Positions 57,776 through 64,000 of a stretch of 64,000 bases of DNA are shown here, in pieces (within the stretch, counting starts at the first letter, position 1; each line of letters begins with the position of its first letter). Under the pieces are notes generated by a model. That model had not been told where the DNA came from and did not search any database. It saw nothing but the letters and a program-made list of their open reading frames with translations. Position numbers and translations under genes: made by a program. The DNA is from Symbiodinium microadriaticum (Eukaryota > Sar > Dinophyceae > Suessiales > Symbiodiniaceae). The stretch is taken from assembly GCA_001939145.1 (NCBI GenBank), contig LSRX01000689.1:323460-387459 (forward strand), written 5' to 3'.

Positions 57776-57874
57776 CTATAATGCAGTTCGATCGACCCAG
57801 TAGTCCGGGCACCTTCAGCTCCGTGGCTCGGTCCACCTTCTTTCCACACATGTCGACGTAGGTCGCAAGCACAC
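57776..57874 (-). CDS. Split gene, exon block with YVDMCGKKVDRA
   Basis: A 99-base block with a CTCAG|G acceptor and a TAG|GT donor. Contains LATYVDMCGKKVDRATELKV. Confidence 0.6.
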
Positions 57875-57954
57875 CTGAGATTAGAAGTGTTTGCAAAACA
57901 CGGCACGGCATTTAAGATCGATGATAGATTGTATCCGACACTTCTCATTCTAGT

Positions 57955-58048
57955 GGTTTGAGATGAGTAGCTGAAGACATCCTGGTTTGCCTGCAGAACT
58001 GGAAGGCACTTTTCCTTCGCGCTCTGGGCAATACTAGTGGAAGCCACC
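57955..58048 (-). CDS. Split gene, exon block with AQSAKEKCLPVLQ
   Basis: Follows GCCAG|G. Reads VASTSIAQSAKEKCLPVLQA and ends near FSYSSQT. Confidence 0.5.
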
Positions 58049-58968
58049 CTGGCGAAGTCCACATATCACCAGCTCCAGCACTGCCTTTCCTGAGGAACCC
58101 ATTAGCTCCTAGCCAAAGACATGTTGCCAGAAACTTATACTGCAGTTCCCGAACTTATAATTGCATGCTGGGCTCGTCAAGGCCTCCTTCTGCGTCACCG
58201 TGTCGGCGAGGAGATAGCCAGAGCCATCCTGGATGTTTTGGGGTTTAGGGCCTATGGGTTTTAAGAGATTTGTGACTTAGGGGTTATTTAGGGCCGTAGG
58301 GTCTTGCAAGTGTTTGGTGTTTATGTCAAGATTTGGGGCTTTGGAGAGCTCTTGGAGATCGATAGGTTAAGGTCTTGGGTTTGGGTGAGGGTCGAGCTTC
58401 CATCAAAACCCCAACCCTGAAATCCTAAAGCTGCATGGGTATTAGGACTCAAAAGAGCCCACCGAAACCTATCCAGCCCCTGGGTTCGATCTAATGGTTT
58501 CTAGAAAAGTGAGGGCCTGGTGCGGACCCCATATAGGATCTCGAGTAGATATAGTACGCATGAACCTATAGCTATAAAATTAACATATATATTATATACA
58601 AAATATATGATGTATCACCCCGAAACCCAAGCCCTAGAGCCCTAAGTGCATATCACATGATATATAATAACACTAAACCCTAAGCTTATAAATTATAAGC
58701 CCTATAGACTCGAGGACGCAGAGGCTAAAGGCGACAAGCCTGTCAAACAGGAATGGTGGATAGCTGCATGTTGTCAAGTATGCAACACGATGGGTCTGCT
58801 GCTGGGCTACTGCTGCTTCTGCTGCTACTACGTACTGCTACTAAAGTCGAAAACATGATCATATAAAATAATAGGTCTATATAATTAAACGACACCTGAT
58901 ATATGATGTCGTCAACAACAACAGCATCATCACCAAAATCCGCCACATCTCATCCATGTCCACCATCA

Positions 58969-58974
58969 TCTTCA

Positions 58975-59019
<45 letters not shown>

Positions 59020-59060
59020 ATCATCATCATATCATCATCATCATCATCTTCTTCTTCTTC
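58969..59060. repeat. ATC triplet microsatellite
   Basis: About 25 CAT/TCA triplets with two ATAT interruptions, inside an intron of the split gene. Confidence 0.9.
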
Positions 59061-59409
59061 ATCTTCATCTTAAGTCATCTTCATCATATATTATCCTAGA
59101 TACATCACTCAAGCATCGCTGTAATCTACATGGGATAATTATTCCTCACCGTCACCACCATCACCAGCTATTTCACACACCCCCACTCCAACCATACATT
59201 AAACAATCGGACTAGTTACCGGTACAACCGATTGGCACATGCTCGAGATGGCAACTCATGCAGGTTTTTTTTGTCGATTCGGGAAAGATGTTGGGAAGCC
59301 TTCGACTTTTCATGATCGATCACTATTAAAGTTGGGCAACTTTACCTTTTGGGTTCAAGGACTATGAAGCTATTCCGATAAACATCGCATCCCAAACCCA
59401 CTCAGCCCT

Positions 59410-59579
59410 GAAAGTCCTGCACTTCGAAGGATCCTGCGCACTTCGTGCGCTGCTCCGCTTCGTTCGTGAACGAGAAGCCTTCAAATGTCGGGATCTTATA
59501 CTCCTCTAGGCCATGGACATCGTTGTTCCGCACCAACCCACGTGACAAAGCCCATCTCCGAGCATTCGCAACCATCGTC
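59410..59579 (-). CDS. Split gene, exon block with ARRWALSRGLVRNND
   Basis: Follows TTAAG|G. Reads MVANARRWALSRGLVRNNDV, then KIPTFEGFSFTNEAEQRTKC, ending near EVQDF. Confidence 0.6.
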
Positions 59580-59679
59580 CTTAATTATACGCATGGAAGA
59601 TCATGATTCATGGTAACATGCATATAGAGAGCGCACGGTTCGATGTAGGGCTCTCATGAGCGAAAATTGCAGTTGCGTG

Positions 59680-59829
59680 ACTCGGTCCAGCCCTTTTGGG
59701 TCAGAGAAATTTCATTCTCCCAACCACCCTCAACCCCATTCTTGGCTTTCTGGATCGAGATCTTCTCCACCTCCACTTCAACAGTCTTGAAGTCACCGTG
59801 CTTCAAGAGAAGCTCGCGAAGTTTTTCAC
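59680..59829 (-). CDS. Split gene, exon block with KNGVEGGW
   Basis: Follows a TTCCAG|G acceptor. Reads EKLRELLLKHGDFKTVEVEV, then AKNGVEGGWENEISLTQKG. The donor is uncertain. Confidence 0.6.
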
Positions 59830-59892
59830 CTGGAATCTACACGCAGTAATGCAAGACAGTTGTGAGACCCGGACAACCAATGGGCAATCAAC

Positions 59893-59993
59893 TGTAATGC
59901 AAGCTTCGTCCCGAGGAATCCTTGAACATGGCCATCGCTTGCTCTGAGCATTTCAACTCTCCCTTCTTGTTGGGTGTGAAGTAGCGCTTCATC
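59893..59993 (-). CDS. Split gene, exon block with RMKRYFTPNKKG
   Basis: Begins after GCGAG|G and reads RMKRYFTPNKKGELKCSEQA and onward to about SSGRSLHY. This motif is one I associate with the dinoflagellate family. Confidence 0.6.
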
Positions 59994-60029
59994 CTCGCAG
60001 ATTACTAATAAATTAGGGCGCACTATTGA

Positions 60030-60350
60030 CAATGCAGGTCGTCTGCAATATTGCAGACTAGGCTCTTCCAATAGGTGCCATCTGCATAGGCGGAGGAAGC
60101 AGCGGATCTCGAGCTTGGGGCTGGGGAGGGCGGCGGTGGGTTGCTTACACCTGTGTCTGCAGCTGGCGGACCAGCTTTGTCTGGCGAGCCCCCCTTAGCA
60201 TCCACAGCAGCTTTGCCATTGGGAGGCAGAGGGGACAGAGTCAACGTGGTTGCAAGTGATTCCGCAGTTCCCATGCGGACCAGAGAGGGCTGTGGAGGAG
60301 CCCCCCTTTTCCAGGCATTCCCGGTAGGAAATGCCCCGCACAGGCCTCTG
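60030..60350 (-). CDS. Split gene, Pro/Ala/Ser-rich block (uncertain)
   Basis: A continuous frame, rich in Pro, Ala, Ser and Gly, ends in ADGTYWKSLVCNIADDLHC. Its composition fits a disordered linker. Both boundaries are uncertain and it may be non-coding. Confidence 0.3.
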
Positions 60351-60473
60351 AATGAACCATACCACCCATCACTCCTTCCGTGAGCAGGACAGATCCACAC
60401 GAGAGAGCAAGAGTGAGAAAGAGGGAGGGAGGGAGAGTAGGAGATTATCAAAAGACCACGAGACTATCCTATA

Positions 60474-60654
60474 TAAAAATATATTATAATAATAATAATA
60501 ATAATAATAATATAACAATAATAATAATAATAATAATAATATATATATATATATAATATAATATAATATAGTATAGTATAATATAATATAATATAATATC
60601 AAATAATATCAAATAATATCAAATAATATCAAATAATATCAAATAATATAATAT
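60474..60654. repeat. AAT and ten-base AATAATATCA arrays at a gap edge
   Basis: AAT triplets, then AT, then about five copies of a ten-base unit run into unknown bases. Confidence 0.9.
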
Positions 60655-60854
60655 NNNNNNNNNNNNNNNNNNNNNNNNNNNNNNNNNNNNNNNNNNNNNN
60701 NNNNNNNNNNNNNNNNNNNNNNNNNNNNNNNNNNNNNNNNNNNNNNNNNNNNNNNNNNNNNNNNNNNNNNNNNNNNNNNNNNNNNNNNNNNNNNNNNNNN
60801 NNNNNNNNNNNNNNNNNNNNNNNNNNNNNNNNNNNNNNNNNNNNNNNNNNNNNN
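60655..60854. other. Assembly gap (200 N)
   Basis: The round length suggests a gap of unknown size. Simple AT repeats flank both sides. It lies within an intron of the split gene, so an exon could be hidden. Confidence 0.98.
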
Positions 60855-61420
60855 TATATATATATATATATCATATTATATATTATGTAATATATAGTGT
60901 GCATATTACATATACACATGCAATACATCCATTAATACATATAGACACACTATATATATTATATATATGTATATAGATTAATTCTATTTAAAGACTTGCG
61001 GTGTATACAGTATATGCATGCTAGGGATCTTTCCGAAAGAGTCTACATAAATGTATATATATATATAGAACATACATATATATAATATTCTACTTCGCAG
61101 CAACGAAAGCATGCATATATTCATGAGCTAATATTAGGTAGCATACATGGAGGGACATGTGCATAGCAACATATTCGCAAGTATATGTGCGTGTATGACA
61201 CAAGTGCATGATGTACAGTATGTATTATACATGCATGATATATATATATATATATCTCATACATATAATGCATATAATTAAAATAATATATATATAATAT
61301 AATATATTAATATATATATATATATTAATATATTATATTATATATATATATATTAAGATTAATATATATATATATATATATATAGCTATATATATATATA
61401 TATATATATTCTATGTGTGC
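60855..61420. repeat. AT-rich simple-repeat field
   Basis: Repeated TATATA runs mixed with ATGCATGC words. Probably intronic, with no exon visible. Confidence 0.8.
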
Positions 61421-61915
61421 ACATGTTTTATGATATTGTACAATAATAAATATCAGAGGCCTGGATCATGTTGACATGGAGGTCCACATGCCCCTAGCTA
61501 GCACATACTTCGTAGAATGAACCGATCATTTATGTACATATAGCATACTATACGTTATATCCCGTTGATAACATCCATTACATGCATGTATATATATATA
61601 TATACATTATAGGCTATATGTATATATGATATACATGTGCACGCTTGCTCTATCTTATCTTGATTGATCTGAAGCTTATTTGAGTTTATAAGCACAAACT
61701 ATATTGCCCACAAAGAGTTAACACATGTAGATTCTCCATTTATAGCAATATATTATAGCATAGCAACAAGCATGCAGGCCATGCTGAACCATGCGTGTGC
61801 AATCCATGTACAGATGGTATAAGACATATGGGTCATAAATATATCATGTGTTATATATATATATACACGCACATGTGCATAGATGTGTAGGCATGCATGT
61901 GACAATGACCATACC

Positions 61916-62038
61916 CTAGCTGGCAGCAGTCCTGTAAGATCTGGGCACGTGCCATCGAACGAGGCCAAGTCCTTCTGGAGCTCCATCACCCGAAGGGTGG
62001 CTTCCTCAGCTTTAGTGGCGGGATTGACAAGTTCAACC
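61916..62038 (-). CDS. Split gene, exon block 3
   Basis: CTGCAG|GG acceptor and a GTATGG donor flank a frame with ATLRVMELQKDLASFDGTCP. Confidence 0.55.
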
Positions 62039-62091
62039 CTGCAGAGGTGGGGTTACTTAAGAATTTAGCAATAAATATAAGTTAGGGATCC

Positions 62092-62198
62092 CGGATGGCA
62101 TCATCGATCTCCATGGTAGAGCTGCGCTGGTATTGGTTCTCCACCATCGTAAGGCCCAGGTCTAGGGACTTGCAAGTCACGGTCCGTTCCACGACCAT
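62092..62198 (-). CDS. Split gene, exon block 2
   Basis: Open frame MVVERTVTCKSLDLGLTMVE through MEIDDAIR. The boundaries are approximate. This ATG could also be an internal start. Confidence 0.45.
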
Positions 62199-62615
62199 AG
62201 TACAGCACTTAAGCCCCTAGGATTGCCACGGCCACCCGTTAAAGCAAACAGCTGGAGTGCTTCCCATGCTTCTAGAGCGATTCTATCACTTTGCAAACGA
62301 GCAATTGTACACTTTTCCGGGTTTGCGCGCGTTTGCGCGGTTTTGCGCTCGTTTGCGCCGAATTTGCGCCCGTTTTGCGGGTGAAAGTGTTCATAATTTT
62401 TGCTTTAGCAGGAAAGTAGGTTTTAAGTAAAAAAAGCCGGCCCCGGAAGCCCCCGCTCAGCTGGTTTCGTGTGCATTTAGCAGATCCTGTCGCAGCTGGT
62501 GCCCATGTAGAACCTTAGGTGCACGTTTGGGCTTGAGTATTGCTAGCATACTGCTTTGCTCGATCAACAGACACGAAGCTCAACCTATTGGGAGATTAGT
62601 CTAAGTAGCCGAGTC

Positions 62616-62880
62616 CTGCAACTCTTGGTTGAACTCTTCCATAATCGCTTGCCAACCAGCTGGCACCATTAGCTTCTTGTTCTGAAACAAATAAGCCCAC
62701 AGTTCCACCATCTCCGCATCCGGCCACGTATCCCCCAGGGGAAGTGTTCGAAATATCTCTTTATCTGTCATAGATGCAGCGATAGGTACTTTCTGACGCA
62801 TGCAAAGCCGAGGCTGCGGGGATGAGCACTCCTCCTCCCAGAGCTGGAAGACCTTCTTCCCGAAGGCCTTGCTGTAGGAC
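62616..62880 (-). CDS. Split gene, exon block 1 (N-terminal side)
   Basis: Follows a CTCCAG|G acceptor. Contains YSKAFGKKVFQLWEEECSS and AEMVELWAYLFQNKKLMVPA. The acceptor means coding sequence should begin further right, but no start exon was recognised before 64000. Confidence 0.55.
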
Positions 62881-62889
62881 CTGGAGAGG

Positions 62890-64000
62890 CATGGGATTTA
62901 GTGCTATCTATATGCACTATACGTACACTACATTGTTCGAGCTTTGGGGCCGCACCCGCTTTCACGGAGCCCGTTCTTGAGTCCCGTAAACCGCTTCACA
63001 CCGTTCTTGTCAACATAGTGGCCTTATGTTTTGATCTACCATGCAGGATTATTGCAGATATTGCAAGCATCCCTCTGCAGCCAGTAAGATTCGAGCGTGC
63101 TGTCTGCAATTTGCTTGTGGACTCTTTGCGGTCACGGCGGAGAGGCCCTGCTTCCTAGATGTGCAGTGATGAATCAACACAATCTTTCGACTCTGCCTAG
63201 ACGACATGATATATCATCTCAGCTGCAAAGCCAACACCAAAGACTCTCGAGTTTGACCACGTGATAGTCGGCTTCGGGCTGAGGGCGCCGTAGTGCATCA
63301 TATGAAATGTGCTCCGGAAAACCTTGGATGGGCTGGGTTGTAGGATCTCAGTCCACCATAGCAACCCTATAGGGAGACTTATTTTATGGGACTTGGGGGT
63401 GTGTAGGCTTTGGGGCTGCGGGCTTTCGGTTCTGTCTTAAGCTCCCACTGCTTCCTGCCAGGATGGGTTTACTGCTGCACCAGAGGCCTGGGAGGATAGT
63501 TCGGGCACCTAGCTTTTTTTCAAATAAGGTATATTGGGTTTAGCTAGGATAATTAAGGTTGCATAGATGCGCGCAAGGGTTGGATTGATAACAAAACCTT
63601 TCGAGCCCAACTCTGAAAGGGCTGATGGATGATAACCCTCAGCTAGCTATTGGCCCTTAAGATTGGAAATGCCTTGAGGTTCAATCTTTGGGGTCGTCGG
63701 GTTTGCCTGCACGAGGATAGGCAAGATTGGGGTAATTGTTTTGGTTGAGGTAATGTTCGGGGCTTTGAAGAACGATCTAGTATAACTGTTCTGAATGGCA
63801 ACACACTTGGAAACTTGCCCATACCAGCCAACCCTGGGGCGAGTGCATGGGACCCTGGGACCCAAAAGACTCTGGGCCAACACTGTTGACAGCCCGTCAG
63901 ATGGGCTTCACTGTCGCAGTCGCTGTCGCAGTCGTCGCAGTCGCTCTCTCACTTTGGGAGTCGCTTTGCCGATCTTTGCCGAGCCGGCTGAGGAGTGCGA
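62890..64000. other. Right end of the window, no confident gene
   Basis: The first exons of the split gene should lie here or beyond. A + frame at 62901-63158 has no supporting context. A GTCGCA repeat runs at about 63911-63950. Confidence 0.45.

Larger units (their letters stand above)
44717..62880 (-). pseudogene. Large multi-exon gene of a KDZ/Plavaka-transposase-like family, split by a copia element
   Basis: About 21 exon blocks read leftwards from 62880 to a TGA at 44717; the main ones are listed separately. Ordered motifs are YIHGDEGRGK, CTRFLFTVVPAELY, LGIKGDWVYLRK, PFKRI with FFSVPGLNKPK, IDPAHTWHMGW, RPKLHMQSHF and CWSDEDFIGK. From memory these recur in many dinoflagellate predicted proteins of unknown function. 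I infer a link to KDZ/Plavaka DDE transposases, where an Asp-bearing strand, a GDW/ADxPE-type motif, a DxLHQxxKG motif and an NFPKxHxxxHY motif occur in the same order. Many exons and no visible terminal repeats favour a resident or domesticated gene rather than an active transposon. Apart from the insertion at 47150-55796, I see no stop or frameshift in the recognised exons, so the gene was probably intact until recently. The N terminus may lie beyond 62880. Confidence 0.6.

Noticed and set aside
1-64000. Search by eye for relict dinoflagellate spliced-leader sequence, tRNA genes, rRNA operons and CRISPR arrays
   Set aside because: No spliced-leader-like CCGTAGCCATTTTGGCTCAAG word was seen, and no tRNA cloverleaf or CRISPR repeat. 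A computed search could still find degenerate copies.

Overview
The window reads as nuclear DNA of a dinoflagellate, most like the Symbiodiniaceae. The reasons are short exons joined by introns that mostly start with GC rather than GT and end AG|G, degenerate TTTAGGG-type repeats scattered in both orientations, AT and triplet microsatellites, segmental duplications, and a Ty1/copia element of a dinoflagellate-like kind. No bacterial operons, tRNAs or rRNA operons are visible. Only a few single-exon reading frames are real; most coding information was recovered by joining exons by eye, so exon ends are approximate unless stated.

Layout. 1-3.2 kb and 7.4-16.7 kb are gene-poor, with degenerate telomere-like motifs and three sets of duplicated segments. 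3.2-7.4 kb and 16.7-20.3 kb are two copies of one segment, each ending in a minus-strand glycosyltransferase-like gene. A third, older paralogue lies at 41.2-43.3 kb with a complete four-exon model that starts with a signal peptide. 20.5-28.9 kb has no gene I can support and contains one assembly gap. 29.0-31.6 kb holds a probable spliced minus-strand gene of unknown function with a MITE-like hairpin between two exons and another near its middle. 31.6-32.9 kb is an AT-rich island full of inverted repeats, perhaps of organelle origin. 33.1-35.6 kb has kinase-like exons, minus strand. 37.4-39.4 kb holds a ten-micro-exon gene for a 159-residue RGG-rich protein with a C-terminal LDxxLxxY duplication, resembling the mRNA-export adaptor CHTOP (Friend of PRMT1).

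44.7-62.9 kb is one large minus-strand gene of about 21 exons. It belongs to a protein family I recall as common in dinoflagellate predicted proteomes, and its conserved motifs resemble KDZ/Plavaka-type DDE transposases. One of its exons is split by a complete 8,637-bp Ty1/copia retrotransposon (47155-55791) with 163-bp LTRs, a 5-bp target duplication, a primer-binding site, a purine-rich tract and one uninterrupted 2,392-residue gag-pol frame. Taking out the element and one target copy restores the host frame exactly.

The retrotransposon is the most unusual object here. It carries a Gln in place of His in its zinc knuckle, an in-frame 42-bp minisatellite between Gag and protease, a SAP-like motif before a compact integrase zinc finger, and a roughly 320-residue C-terminal extension with a membrane segment and an Ada-like zinc-binding motif.
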